Positions 1 through 10,923 of a stretch of 64,000 nt of DNA are shown here, one piece after another; position 1 is the first letter of the stretch, and each line of letters begins with the position of its first letter. Under the pieces are notes generated by a model. The model worked only from the letters and a program-made list of their open reading frames with translations, was not told the origin of the DNA and ran no database searches. This DNA is from Schistocerca nitens (taxonomy: Eukaryota; Arthropoda; Insecta; Orthoptera; Acrididae), in NCBI RefSeq assembly GCF_023898315.1, contig NC_064617.1, forward strand, positions 717,977,202 to 718,041,201. The letters are read 5' to 3'. Made by a program: the position numbers and the translations under genes.

Positions 1-1050
1 GTATATGGATACATCCTAATATCGTGTCTGACCATCTTTTGTCTGGCGAAGTGTAGCAACTCGATGTGGTATGGACTCAACAAGTCGCTGCAAGTCCCTT
101 GCAGAAATATTGAGCCATGCTGCCTCTATACCTGTCCACAACTGCGAAATTGTTGCCTGTCCAAGATGCTGTACACAAACTGGCCTTTCAATTATGTCCC
201 ATAAATGTTTGATGGGATTCATATCAGACGATCTGGGTGACCAAATCATTGGCTCCAATTGTCCAGAATGTTCTTCAAACCAATCATCAACACTTGTGGC
301 CTGGTGACATGATATCGTTGTTTGGGGACGTGAAATCCATGATTGGCTGCAAATGGTCTCAAATTAGCCAAACATAACCATTTCCAGTCAATGATTGGTT
401 CACGTGGACCAGAACATCCGGTCAATTCCATGCATACATAGCCCACATCTTATGGAGCCACCGCCAGCTTGCACAGTGCCTTGTTGGCAACATGGGTCCG
501 TGGCTTCGTAGGGTCTGCGGCACACTCAACTCCTATCATGGGCTCTTACCAACTGAAATCAGGACTCATCTGACCTGGCCATGGTTTTCCAGTCTTCTGG
601 GTCCAAGCGATATGGTCATGAGCCCATGAGAGGCGACGTCGTAATGTTAGCATAAGCTCTTGTGTCGGTCGTCTAATGCCATAGACCATTAACGCCAGAT
701 ATTGCTGCACTGTCCTAATGGACACGTTCGTCGTACATTCCACATTGATTTCTGCGTTATTTCACGTGGCGTTGCTTGTCTACTAGCACTGACAACTCTA
801 TGCAAACGCCACTGCTTTCGGTCTTTAAGTGAAGGTCGTCGGCCACTGCGTTGTCCAAGGTGAGAGGTAACGCCTGAAATCTGGTTTTCTCAGCACACTC
901 TTGACACAGTGGGTCTCGGAAGATTGAATTCCCTAACGATTTCCAAAACACAATATCCCATGTGTCTAGCTTCAACTACCATTCCACATTCAAAGTTCGT
1001 TAATTCCCATCATGCAGCCTTAATCACGGCCGAAACCTTTTTACATGAAT
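1..1050 (-). pseudogene. Tc1-like transposase remnant (family D)
   Basis: Minus-strand fragments read as pieces of a Tc1-family DDE transposase, the nuclear enzyme that cuts and pastes its element at TA sites. The C-terminal piece (about 258-16) has the family block around the third catalytic acid, but it reads SSDMNPIKHLWD, so Lys stands where the catalytic Glu is expected. A middle piece (about 743-546) has the conserved Arg-Leu-x-Trp-Ala and His-x-x-Trp spacing that precedes the first catalytic Asp. A further piece lies at about 975-757. The pieces are in different frames, so the gene is dead. Terminal repeats were not identified: the left end runs off the window and the right boundary is approximate. 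Family assignment is by motif recognition only. Confidence 0.75.
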
Positions 1051-1892
1051 CACCTGTGTACAAATGACAGCTCCGCCAATGCAGTGCCCTTTTGTACCTT
1101 TTGTACGAGATACTACCTCCATCTGTATGAGTGTATGTCACTGTCCCATGAATTTTGTCACCTCAGTTATTGTGTCACTAGCTTTAGTAAGGTACTACTC
1201 AAACATATTTTTCTGCATTGAATGTGGTCTTCTAAACTTTGACTACATTGGACCTATTAAAGTTAATAAGTGTATATCCGTACAAAAAGACAGCGGGCAA
1301 GTTGGCCTAGTAGGGCCATTGTGCCTCATCGCCATTTTGGAATGATTTTAATTCGTTCACGAAAACGTTTCAAACATTTATCGTCTTATGTAGTGTCAAA
1401 ATAAACCTTAATCTATGGGCTTTAATCGTTGTGTTTACTTGTTTAGTAAGAGCGTTGTCTTGGAGAATACAACAAAATAACTTGAGCAAGCAAAATTTAC
1501 TTTCACTAAACAAAATAATTTGAGCAAGAAAAATTTACATTCACTAACAAGTAAATATGAAATAATTGCGCCTTTTTCGCTCGACAATCTTCACTGCACT
1601 GGCTAGTTTGTGGAAAGACAAAGGTATTGTTGCCATCGACGTCCTTGGTCTGTGGCGTACTCTACCGAAAGCTTAACGAAATAATACCAATTGGCCATCG
1701 TGTCCCTATGGCTAGTGTGCCTCAGTCTCCCCTACTGTGGTCACGTTGTCGGAGAGCAAAGGGCACAGTAAAGGAAAATTGCAAGCCGCAGATGCACAAC
1801 ACCAATAGAAAAGTCCTAGCGGCAAACATCTGCCGTCTCATTGTTTGTCTGGTAAGTGAACAGTGTATGTAGTTCAGGCTGCAGCACCAGAG
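1051..1892. other. Unrecognised intergenic DNA
   Basis: I see no recognisable gene or repeat. The longest open frame (1064-1345, plus, 93 codons) has no motif I know and is of a length expected by chance. Confidence 0.4.
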
Positions 1893-2314
1893 CTATATGA
1901 CATGCCTACAAACTGCTGAGACTCGTCCTGGTGCGTGGATAGTACCCGCTGTTGTAATCTTCGTGACAGTCTTCCTCGAGTACATTGTTGCAGGTTGCAC
2001 TGGCGGGAACCAAATTCCTCGCATCGAGGTAGGCATGGTATACGCATGGAGAGCCCTGCCTGCACAGCTGGAGTGCCCCAAGTGTTGGATCCGATCGAAT
2101 GCTCTGGTGTTGCGCGAGTTGTTCAATCGTAGCGCAACTGCGACGCCGAGGTCTGACAGTTCCTCTGTCATGTGACACTTCTAGCTCTTTTATTCCCCAC
2201 GGCGACAGGAGCACTCACTCCTCCCAACAGCAGCTGTCTCCAGTTCAACGAGATGTACAAATTTTTCTTTCCACACCCGCTCCCATCACATCTGGGGACG
2301 CCCGCAGGCTTTGA
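1893..2314. other. Segment open in several frames on both strands, no known product
   Basis: Overlapping frames of 60-102 codons are open on both strands here. The plus frame at 1897-2175 has a hydrophobic stretch near its start (AWIVPAVVIFVTVFLEY). None resembles a family I recognise. Openness in several frames usually reflects base composition rather than coding, so I do not call a gene; a decayed exon or old transposon piece is possible. Confidence 0.25.
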
Positions 2315-2407
2315 AATCAGTAGGGGCAAAACATTTTCTCCTTACAAGTGATTTACAAGTTTTGAGGATATTGTTGTCTGCTCATCTTTTTTTCCTATTG
2401 ATTTCAA

Positions 2408-2620
2408 ATGGTTCAAATGGCTCTGAGCACTATGGGACTTAACATCTATGGTTATCAGTCCCCTAGAACTTAGAACTATTTAAACCTAACTAACCTAAGG
2501 ACATCACACAACATCCAGCCATCACGAGGCAGAGAAAATCCCTGACCCCGCCGGGAATCGAACCTGGGAACCCGGGCGTGGGAAGCGAGAACGCTACCAC
2601 ACGACCACGAGATGCGGGCT
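2408..2620 (-). mobile_element. Chimeric tRNA-derived SINE with 10-bp target duplication
   Basis: The left part (about 2408-2510) is the body of the common SINE in this window (starts atggttcaaatggctctgag). The right part (about 2520-2620) is a different tRNA-like head containing gggaatcgaacctggg (B-box complement), resembling the head at 33.9-34.0 kb and unlike the gccggc-ending head of the other copies. Read on the minus strand, the head comes first, so the element is minus. It is flanked by tattgatttc at 2396-2405 and 2620-2629, a target-site duplication that brackets both parts as one insertion. Confidence 0.85.
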
Positions 2621-2629
2621 ATTGATTTC

Positions 2630-3439
2630 TACAGTGCACATTTAGTACTTGGTCACTGTTATAAAGATAGACAAGTTGGTCCTTGTTACAAACATAAACA
2701 TGCGAACAGTATAATTTTAGTAAAATCTATTTTAAGTTTTCAGATTTTACTTTATTTTCTATTGGTTACGTTGTAAAAACCTATTCTCCAAAATAGTTTT
2801 CCTTTAATTAAAAATTTCGTATGGAACATTTTCCACATTTTGCACGTTTTAATCACAATCACAAGCTTCAACACCGATATTCAAATCGGTTTATGTGGCA
2901 ACTACACCATATTCCTACTCACACAAGACCTGTAGGATAATACGTAGCTTAAATCTGCACAGATTGTTTCAGAATCCAAATTGTTTTGGATTCCTTGAGG
3001 AAAAAGGTGGTATTTTTAGGGTCACTTTCGAAATGTTCCCGCAGTTTGTCATCAACTGACTACTCCAAATTGGAATAAATCATTAAAAACAGAATCTGAT
3101 TTTTTCTCTCTTAAAGGCAAGGCATGCAATGCGCAAAACAATGTGCAAGGACCGTTTAATTTCGACATAGAAGGGGAAGGCCACAGCCACGACAAACCAG
3201 TTGGGTTCATATTTGGCAGGTCACTTGTGTACAACATAAAATGAAAGATTCTACTGTATTTTGGCTCAACAGCCCTCTGATTTTGAGAAAATAACCCCTA
3301 AATTTTATGATGTGCAATCAACTCAAAATTGACAGGATCGATACATAACTGAAAACGGAGCGTTTTTCATCGTCATATATGGGATCCACAAGCGCATGTT
3401 TTCCCAAATGTAGAGGAAAGAAACTGATACAGCTGTCGC
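2630..3439. other. Unrecognised AT-rich DNA
   Basis: No gene, repeat or RNA recognised. The short minus frame at 3237-3052 has no motif I know. Confidence 0.4.
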
Positions 3440-3545
3440 TTATGGGCCCATAAGGTACACGCTGTTCAACGACAGCGCTGCTGTCTTAGCGACCAAGGCA
3501 TCGGGCTGTGGATCAAAGATCCTGTGTTCGGTTCTCAAATGCATT
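3440..3545 (+). repeat. Possible decayed tRNA-derived SINE head
   Basis: About 3476-3540 has tRNA-like spacing: an A-box-like start (ttagcgaccaaggc), an anticodon-arm-like stretch and a B-box-like tgttcggttctca, followed by a T-rich tail. The match is loose and no target duplication was found. Confidence 0.3.
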
Positions 3546-3745
3546 CTGCATTTTTTATTTTTTTCCCTATTTGTATAATGTACCGAAGTTGGTGGGATAA
3601 GAGGACTACTAACGTTATTAGTATAGATTAATGACAAGGTAGCAAATAAATTTCTAAAACGACTTGGATTAGTTAAGAATTTAAATTTTATGCCTCGTTG
3701 TACGAAAACAATTTCGAGTAATACTGCGGCGGATTCGTCATAATG

Positions 3746-4838
3746 TACCATGGACCTTGCCGTTGGTGGGGAGGCTTGCGAGCCTCAACGATACAGATAG
3801 CCGTACCGTAGGTGCAACCACAACGGAGGGGTAGCTGTTGAGACGCCAGACAAACATGTGGTACCTGAAGAGGGGCAGCAGCCTTTTCAGTAGTTGCAGG
3901 GGTAACAGTCTGGATGATTGACTGACCTAGCCTTGTAACACTAACCAAAACGGCCTTGCTGTACTGGTACTGCGAACTGCTGAAAGCAAGGGGAAACTAC
4001 AGCCGTAATTTTTCCCGAGGGCATGCAGCTTTACTGTATGGTTAAATAAAAACTTTGAGGTTCGCCGATGACATTGTAATTCTGTCAGAGACAGCAAAGG
4101 ACTTGGAAGAGCAGTTGAACGGAATGGACAGTATCTTGAAAGGAGGATATGAGATGAACATCAACAAAAGCAAAACGAGGATAATGGAATGTAGTCGAAT
4201 TAAGTCGGGTGATGCTGAGGGAATTAGATTAGGAAATGAGACACTTAAAGTAGTAAATGAGTTTTGCTATTTGGGGAGCAAAATAACTGATGATGGTCGA
4301 AGAAGAGAGGATATAAAATGTAGACTGGCAATGGCAACGAAAGCGTTTCTGAAGAAGAGAAATTTGTTAGCATCGAGTATAGATTTAAGTGTCAGGAAGT
4401 CGTTTCTGAAAGTATTTGTATGGAGTGTAGCCATGTATGGAAGTGAAACATGGACGATAAATAGTCTAGACAAGAAGAGAATAGAAGCTTTCGAAATGTG
4501 GTGCTACAGAAGAATGCTGAAGATTAGATGGGTAGATCACATAACTAATGAGGAGGTATTGAATAGAATTGGGGAGGAGTTTGTAGCACAACTTGACTAG
4601 AAGAAGGAATCGGTTGGTAGGACATGTTCTGAGGCATCAAGGGATCACCAATTTAGTACTGGAGGGGAGCGTGGAGGGTAAAAATCGTAGAGGGAGACCA
4701 AGAGATGAATACACTAAACAGATTCAGAAGGATGTAGGTTGCAGTGGGTACTGGGAGATGAAGAAGCTTGCACAGGATAGAGTAGCATGGAGAGCTGCAT
4801 CAGACCAGTCTCATGACTGAAGACCACAACAACAACAG
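3746..4838 (+). mobile_element. RTE-type LINE, internally deleted (5' UTR joined to RT core)
   Basis: A non-LTR retrotransposon copy. About 3746-4047 is what I recognise as the family's 5' leader (starts accatggaccttgccgttgg). It then passes directly into the reverse transcriptase active-site region at about 4055, with FADD in MRFADDIVILSE. The endonuclease and the N-terminal half of the RT are missing. The frame continues through the thumb and C-terminal region (MYGSETWTINSLDKKR) to about 4600, then shifts to a second frame (4593-4820) that ends RVAWRAASDQ and SHD before a CAA-rich tail. The intact equivalent of the junction region is the copy at 42055-42070. The deletion plus the frameshift makes it non-functional. 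RTE clade is inferred from remembered family features. Confidence 0.88.
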
Positions 4839-5164
4839 CCAACCACTCGATATTCGTTTACGGCGAGGTGCTGTACAGAATTTTTATGAGGTTACTTTTA
4901 CATATACCTATGCGATTTTGTTTCATTTTCTGGCAGCAGTTTGTGGTTAATTTATAGAGTGTAGTGGACATGTGTGCCTGGGTTAAAGCTTTGCATTTTT
5001 CTCACTACGAAAATGAGCTCCCAGCGCTTGTCAGTAGGAGGCGGTCAGTGAGTTTCGTTAGGGCGGGCGTGCACCCGTAGGGAGGTGGGCAGTTTTCGCG
5101 GAAGGTGGGCTGTGACTTCGGCCTGCTCCCTGCTTTTGTTGGCAGAACCGGCGCCTGGCCTCGC
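4839..5164. other. Unrecognised DNA between LINE and inverted-repeat arm
   Basis: No gene or known repeat seen. The last 120 bases are GC-rich. Confidence 0.35.
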
Positions 5165-5505
5165 TCAGGGTCGAGAAAATGAAGTAAAGATAGGTCCTAA
5201 TTATGTAATTAATCATAAAGATTGGGCCTAATTACACACCTAGACGCATAGCGCTACACAAGGACGGCCTGAAATACCAGTGTAGTTCAAAAATTGATGA
5301 TACTATACAACTGGTGTCATCCTGCTCAGAAAAAATTTCGCAAAAACACTCAGAATTAGTGACAGACACACTCAAACTCTACCCTTCAACTAGATGCTGG
5401 CAGGAAAAAGGCTGGGGTGTAAAGTACTATCTTTATTCCTTTTGGCAGGAAATGTTGAACTGACGAGATGCCGGTGTTGGACAGAGAGGAGTTTAATAAG
5501 TGTAT

Positions 5506-5703
5506 TTATCGTTGTTTGATGTCACAGTTCGCTACAGACACCTGCTCAAAAACCACCATGCAGCCCAGGTAATCGAAGCCAATATACGCTACCACAACTG
5601 ATGGAAGAAATGCATCACACTTCGAAATTGTCATGAAAACACCAGCACTCGTAATGAATGGGTCATAATGCAAAACATGGGCTGGAGAATATCGTTGTCC
5701 CAA
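5506..5703 (-). CDS. Small open frame of unknown function, retained in both arms
   Basis: This frame reads MGQRYSPAHVLHYDPFITSA and continues with FMTISKC and IGFDYLG. The opposite arm holds a clearly homologous frame (22285-22533) in which most changes are conservative substitutions without a stop or frameshift. I do not recognise the family: no signal peptide, zinc finger or catalytic motif is evident. It is either a piece of a transposon-encoded protein or a fortuitous frame in a repeated segment. Start codon choice is uncertain; the homologous frame in the right arm begins farther upstream. Confidence 0.3.
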   Translation of the reverse strand: MGQRYSPAHVLHYDPFITSAGVFMTISKCDAFLPSVVVAYIGFDYLGCMVVFEQVSVANCDIKQR

Positions 5704-6900
5704 AAGATTTCAGAGGGCGTGGTGGTTGAATGTGCATTCTCCTCTATGGTGCTCACAAAATGCCGAAAATCGAGGCCCTCTTATCTCCCCTCATCCTTCC
5801 TCTTCCTCCCTCCCTCCCTCCACCCACCTATAGGGAAGACACAGGCTTTTTCAAACAGCCAGCTGCTCCGCCGAGTACCTCGCGGCATGAGCTGACTCTG
5901 GTCACTGTCCTCCTTGAGGCAACGGTCATCGTCAACACAAAATCAGGTATAGCTAATTAAACAATAGGAGATAAACGTACAACCCCCCCCAAGTGCAACT
6001 TGTTTGTCTAAAATATGGCGACACAGCCCCACATGCCAAACCTGGTCAAAGCACAGCTGTGTCCAGCGACCACCCACAGTAGGCACGCCCCTCTCGCCCG
6101 CAGCAGCCCAACGTTTCAAGATGGAAGACACTTTTATTTAACATCAGCACAACTCTTTCTTGAAATCTGTTAAATGTATTTCTCAGAAAGACTGGACCCC
6201 TCTGGAACAACAACAAAATTCTGCAGAATGCTCCTGATGACTTTTTCAAAAGTCGGCTGCTTGTCTAATAGGAAGCCTAACGTGACCACAGCCTCACATC
6301 GCAGTGTCTTCTGTACAATGTGCACCTGCGAGCACATTGCTGGATGGTCAGCATTCTCGACGCCGAAAAAGCTACACATACAATGGAGCATGATGCTGAC
6401 ATCCCTCAGAACACAACCATGATAAATGAGGACTATCCTGTCTGACTGCGGGTTGTTTGTGTAAAGGGACAGCCCGACCTTCTACGGAACTCGGCCACGA
6501 CGTCATTCCGAGCACTGGGCTGTAACATTTGTATTTAGCATCAAAGTGTCTCCTATAATAAAGTATCTATTAAAAAAGGAAAACATAATTGTGACGATAA
6601 TAAATGTCCTCTTTCCACGAAAATAGGTACTGTCCATTTTCTTTTAGTTTTATGTGCATAATCGGTGTAGTTTTTTCGTTCAGCTGCATGGTACAACTTG
6701 CATCTCATTATTTTGCGACGTCCTGTGAAGTGTACCGCCACCGATCACAGATGATCAGCAGAGACATATCCACCCTATGTAAAACCGGAAAAAAATTCCA
6801 CTATTTTGATGTGAAAATTACCGATCACCGCAAAATGTCCTTGTTATTCCTAAACAGTCATCAGAACAATGAAAAAGAGAGAATTTACAAAAAAAAAAAA

Positions 6901-7098
6901 ATGTTCAAATGTGTGTGAAATCTTATGGGACTTAACTGCTAAGGTCATCAGTCCCTAAGCTTACACACTACTTAACCTAAATGACCCTAAGGACAAACAC
7001 ACACACCCATGCCCGAGGGAGGACTCGAACCTCCGCCGGGACCAGCCGCACAGTCCATGACTGCAGCGCCTTAGACCGCTCGGCTAATCCCGCGCGGC
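6901..7098 (-). mobile_element. tRNA-derived SINE (family 2) with 12-bp target duplication
   Basis: On the minus strand it begins with a tRNA-like head (A-box-like ggattagccgagcggtc, B-box ggttcgagtcc) and ends in a T/A-rich tail; the poly-A run at 6889-6900 on the plus strand is the complement of that tail. The direct repeat agagaatttaca at 6878-6889 and 7099-7110 is the target duplication. The other inverted-repeat arm keeps the unoccupied site, which confirms this as an insertion. Confidence 0.92.
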
Positions 7099-7192
7099 AG
7101 AGAATTTACACTCCAAAGGAAAAATATCTATGTTAAGCAATTTCTTTCAGCTTGATGACAAATTACACAACCTGAGTGTGTCTCTCACATTC

Positions 7193-7729
7193 AGTGTCTG
7201 TAAATAAACTGTTATGCACGTGTGTATTACAAACATTTCAGGCACGTGAAACAACATTAGAGAATACAATCTTTCACACCATTGGCTCATATGTCAGAAA
7301 AAACACATTCATTTTACATTCGACAAAAACAAGCTGTAATTCAAGAAGTAGCTGTTTTGTGCACTATGGCAGGTCCCATTTTACTAATTCGATGCTATAT
7401 CATACTAGCATTTACGAAACAAATCGTGAGAGCCTGTAGCGCCCTGTGTACATGGGAGACTGAAATTTCGTTAAAAGACATCTCCTCAAAGAAAAAAATT
7501 AGAAAAACCTGTCAAGAATCATTCCGTGGTGTCCTAGCCATCTTCTCCACCCACCTGGTGGCACGTCATTGATATCAAATTCATAGGCTAATTAATTAAA
7601 TTAATCATGGGAGTCACTTTGCATGGCGAGTAATGTTTTCTCAGCATTCGGATTACACTCACCAGGTAGGCCAAATGATAATCCCTGGTGGGAAGACGAT
7701 GTTCTATTTGAGGAACACTATTGAGAACT
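7193..7729. other. Unrecognised DNA between the arm and the gypsy LTR
   Basis: No gene or repeat recognised. Two overlapping plus frames (7176-7439, 7282-7572) have no known motif. Confidence 0.35.
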
Positions 7730-8277
7730 TGTAAGTAGGCTGTTTAGGTTTTTTTATTGGTAACGCCACCTCTGTATGAAAATCACTGGCTGTGCTGTGT
7801 GCAGTCTGTGGCTGCTTTGCATTGTTGTAATACTCGCCATTGTAGTGTTAGGCAGCTGGCTGTGAACAGCGCGTAGCGTTGCGCAGTTGGAGGTGAGCCG
7901 CCAGCAGTGGTGGATGTGGGGAGAGAGATGGCGGAGTTTTGTAATTTGTCATGAACTGCTATATATATGATGATATCAAGGTAAATACATTCTTTGTTCT
8001 CTATTAATATCTTTCATTTGCTAACTATCCCTATCAGTAGTTAGTGCCTTCCATAGTTTGAATCTTTTATTTAGCTGGCAGTAGTCGCGCTCGCTGTATT
8101 GCAGTAGCTTGAGCAGCGAAGATTTTTGTGAGGTAAGTGATTTGTGAAAGGTATAGTTTAATGTTAGTCAGGGCCATTCTCTTGTAGAGATTATTAAAAG
8201 TCAGATTGCGTTGCGCTAAAAATATTGTGTGTCAGTTTAAGCACAGTAGTGTACTATTATTGAAAGGGGACGTTTCA
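7730..8277 (+). repeat. 5' LTR of the gypsy element
   Basis: 548 bp, TG...CA termini. It differs from the 3' LTR at only a few positions over the first 430 bp and more toward the 3' end, where small indels occur. Promoter and polyadenylation sites should lie here, but none was located with confidence. Confidence 0.93.
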
Positions 8278-8576
8278 TATGTCGACCCTTAGCCTAGGAT
8301 ACCTCACTGGAATCTTCTGATTTTTTCTTGTAGTTTGTGTAATTAGTGTAGATTTTGTTTATTGCTAGCGCGTAATTATAGAGAGAATTTCCATTGTAGT
8401 TGTAGTTTTTCATTGTTGTACAGTAAAACAGTTGTGGCATGCATGTAGATTTTCACCAAGTATTTCGCAGCTGCAATTAACTAGATATTATTTTCAGTGT
8501 TATGTTAATGTGTTCTCTTATTTTTGCTCTTCAAATTGTGCTTTTCTGTGTTGTCGTGTGAAATACTGTGACAATA

Positions 8577-10514
8577 ATGGCGTGTGAAAAACGTAATACT
8601 AGGCTCCAAACTAAATTGAGAAATGACAGTGAAGACGAAAGCAGTGTGTTAGCGCCGCAGAGTAATGAATTAACTGATGTTCAAAGTAGTAATTTGGTAA
8701 TTGTGCATAGGGAAATGGAGCTGGCGGCAAACAGTGGTGTAGACAGCGAAACAATTAGAGAACAGGGAAGCATTATCGATCGATCGGTTGGCGACAGCTC
8801 GCCTCAGGAATCCGAAATGACAGGAAACAATCTCGCAAATGCTGTGGATTCAGGATTTGGGTCCTCACCGTTTTCTCAAATAAGTCAAGACACATTTTCT
8901 GCTTGTCAAAATGTGAATGTTGCCGGTGCAACTTCACTGCCGAAAAGCACTGAGGAACGTGTTTCAGACACCAGTGCATTGTTATTACAGTTAATGCAAC
9001 AAATGGGACAAAGGCTACAAAAGTTAGACACAACGCTTGAACAAAATCAGAGTCAAACACAGCAAAAGTTAAACACAATGGAACAACACCAGAGACAAAC
9101 ACAGCAACAGTTAGACTCAGTGGAACAAAATCTTAAAAAGTTAGACACAATGGAACAAAATCTTCAAAAGTTAGACTCATTGGAGCAAACTCTTGAACAA
9201 ACACGTGAGGATTTAACTACTGAGTTACATCACATTGAATCGAAATGTCAAAAAGTCTGTAATGACGTAAAAACACAAATTTGTGAGCATTTTCAACCTA
9301 TTTTTTCGCGGCATGAAAATGCATTACAGAATCACAAAGCAGCCATAAAAGAACTGCAAACTATTGTTCATGAAAATCATGAGACCTTGCAAGCTAAATT
9401 TGACTCAGTTGCATCTACCGATTCGGTTACGCAACTTGCAAAAACCCAGGAAAACTTAAAAGACACAGTAGAAAGACACATGGAGGAAATTAGTTCATTA
9501 TCAGAGAAAGTAGTTGAACTTTCGGATCAGCTAAATAATTTATCTACGAAGGTAGATGATAATCTGAATGACACAAAACCGGTAGTCTTTAATGACACAG
9601 AAGAGTGCGAACAAATTAGGAAATTCAAACAAAATCAGAATCAAATTAATACGCAACACCAAAGAGAAATCCGCGAAGTACAAGATCAGCTGACACAGGT
9701 AGTACAAGAATTACGTATTTCAGAGGACACTCGCGCCCCAATACGGGAAGAGGGACATAGAAATACGGAACAACCACAAAATAATAACACAAGACACTTC
9801 GGAAATTATGAAAGAAATTGGCAATGTGCACCGAATTTTGAGATGGAACGGCCGACACGACCTAACAATGACCGATATGCGACTTGCCGACATGATGATT
9901 TTGACTATAAGCTGTTCATTACTACACGTAAATTCAAAACATTTAAGAATTCTGGCAACGACATTCATCCACAAGCATGGCTCCATCAATTCTCTCATTT
10001 TTTTCCTCCCAACTGGTCGTTAGAACACAGATTAGAATTTATGTGTGGCTACTTAGAGAATGAACCAGCTGTAAGAATGCAATCGGTCATTCACGATTGC
10101 CACAGTGAAGGAGAATTTTACCATGCCTTCCTCTCAGCATATTGGTCTCAAGCCACACAAGACCGAGTAAAACATGGCATCATAATGATGAAACATTTCG
10201 AACAATCTGAATTCTCCAGTCTTGTGAAATACTTTGAAGACATGTTGCACAAGAATCAGTACCTGTCAAACCCATACAGCCCCTCAGAACTCATCTGCAT
10301 TTGCTTAATCAAATTACCTGAACATTTACGACATATTGTTTTAGCAGGACGTTGCAAAGAAGACATTGAGGCTTTTCAGGGACTGTTACAAGAACTGGAA
10401 ATTGACACTGACAATCGGGGAACGCGGGAACAGGAGCACAACAATTACAGGTCACATCTGTCACAATTCCGCGATGACAGAAATAATACACGCCAAGCTA
10501 TTCTTATAACGTAA
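8577..10514 (+). CDS. Gag-like structural protein of the gypsy element (645 aa)
   Basis: The protein should package element RNA into cytoplasmic virus-like particles. I chose the ATG at 8577 (MACEKRN); the in-frame codons before it include no earlier ATG after the leader. Residues about 1-120 are acidic and Ser-rich. About 130-400 are Gln/Glu/Leu-rich with repeated heptad-like units (QLDSVEQNLKKLDTMEQNLQ), a long predicted coiled coil. About 430-620 form a capsid-like region with FDYKLF, ITTRKFKTFKN, HPQAWLHQF and VKHGIIMMKHFEQ. The minus-strand element near 60.1-62.05 kb has the same layout and shares the FDYK-F-RKFK-FKN block, confirming kinship. No CCHC zinc knuckle is present. The frame stops at 10512-10514, just as a basic, Asn/Arg-rich tail opens in the -1 frame. 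Although long and open, this gag belongs to an element without its own pol. Confidence 0.85.
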   Translation: MACEKRNTRLQTKLRNDSEDESSVLAPQSNELTDVQSSNLVIVHREMELAANSGVDSETIREQGSIIDRSVGDSSPQESEMTGNNLANAVDSGFGSSPFSQISQDTFSACQNVNVAGATSLPKSTEERVSDTSALLLQLMQQMGQRLQKLDTTLEQNQSQTQQKLNTMEQHQRQTQQQLDSVEQNLKKLDTMEQNLQKLDSLEQTLEQTREDLTTELHHIESKCQKVCNDVKTQICEHFQPIFSRHENALQNHKAAIKELQTIVHENHETLQAKFDSVASTDSVTQLAKTQENLKDTVERHMEEISSLSEKVVELSDQLNNLSTKVDDNLNDTKPVVFNDTEECEQIRKFKQNQNQINTQHQREIREVQDQLTQVVQELRISEDTRAPIREEGHRNTEQPQNNNTRHFGNYERNWQCAPNFEMERPTRPNNDRYATCRHDDFDYKLFITTRKFKTFKNSGNDIHPQAWLHQFSHFFPPNWSLEHRLEFMCGYLENEPAVRMQSVIHDCHSEGEFYHAFLSAYWSQATQDRVKHGIIMMKHFEQSEFSSLVKYFEDMLHKNQYLSNPYSPSELICICLIKLPEHLRHIVLAGRCKEDIEAFQGLLQELEIDTDNRGTREQEHNNYRSHLSQFRDDRNNTRQAILIT

Positions 10515-10923
10515 ATCGTGACCAAAACAGACACCACCCGTATGACAACCGTTGGCAGAGTAGTAATAATTACAGGGAAAGATCACCTCTCCGCGGTAAT
10601 GACTATTACAGAGACAATCAGAGAAACAGACAATATGGGAACCAAAATAATTATTATTACGGGAGACAGAATAACTTTAGACGCAACGGTCCAGCGCGCA
10701 GTTACGATTCAGGGAGAAATTCTCCACCACTTAACCGACAAGAAAGAAACCACAGGAACTACCGACATGACGATAGACGATATAATCGTAACGACAGACC
10801 TGAATTGCATCAGAACTGGCGGGATTTAAACAGGGCAGGACCCTCTCGTCACGGTGAATTTGTAGAAGTTAGGTCTCCAAACCCCAATAACGACGCGCGC
10901 CAACAAAGAGACAATAGACAATG
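10487..10923 (+). CDS. Basic Arg/Asn/Tyr-rich Gag tail in the -1 frame
   Basis: Relative to the main gag frame this frame is -1; it opens at 10487 and overlaps the main frame by about 25 nt. It encodes about 145 residues of low complexity rich in Arg, Asn, Tyr and Asp, with pieces such as NNYRERSPLRGNDYYRDNQ and PELHQNWRDLNRAG, ending at TGA 10921-10923. Such tails in zinc-knuckle-free Gag proteins are likely to bind RNA. No standard slippery heptamer is visible in the overlap. A one-base indel that split a longer gag is the simplest reading; programmed frameshifting is the alternative. Confidence 0.65.

Larger units (their letters stand above)
5165..7192 (+). repeat. Left arm of a long inverted repeat (about 2 kb)
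   Basis: Most of this segment matches the reverse complement of 21095-24335. Landmarks in order are gattgggc-taattacac near 5225, the cagacacctgctcaaaa block near 5535, a pyrimidine-rich stretch near 5810, aaatcaggtatagct near 5940, a ctgtcc-type block near 6470, aggaaaacataattgtga near 6578 and actccaaaggaaa near 7111. By eye the better blocks are roughly 85-90% identical. Similarity stops near 5165 outside and near 7192 inside. The arm holds a SINE at 6901-7098 that the other arm lacks. It could be one end of a large element or one of two independent insertions of an unknown repeat. Confidence 0.8.

Noticed and set aside
8773-9102. Minus-strand 109-codon frame within gag
   Set aside because: Antisense shadow of the long gag frame, without any known motif.
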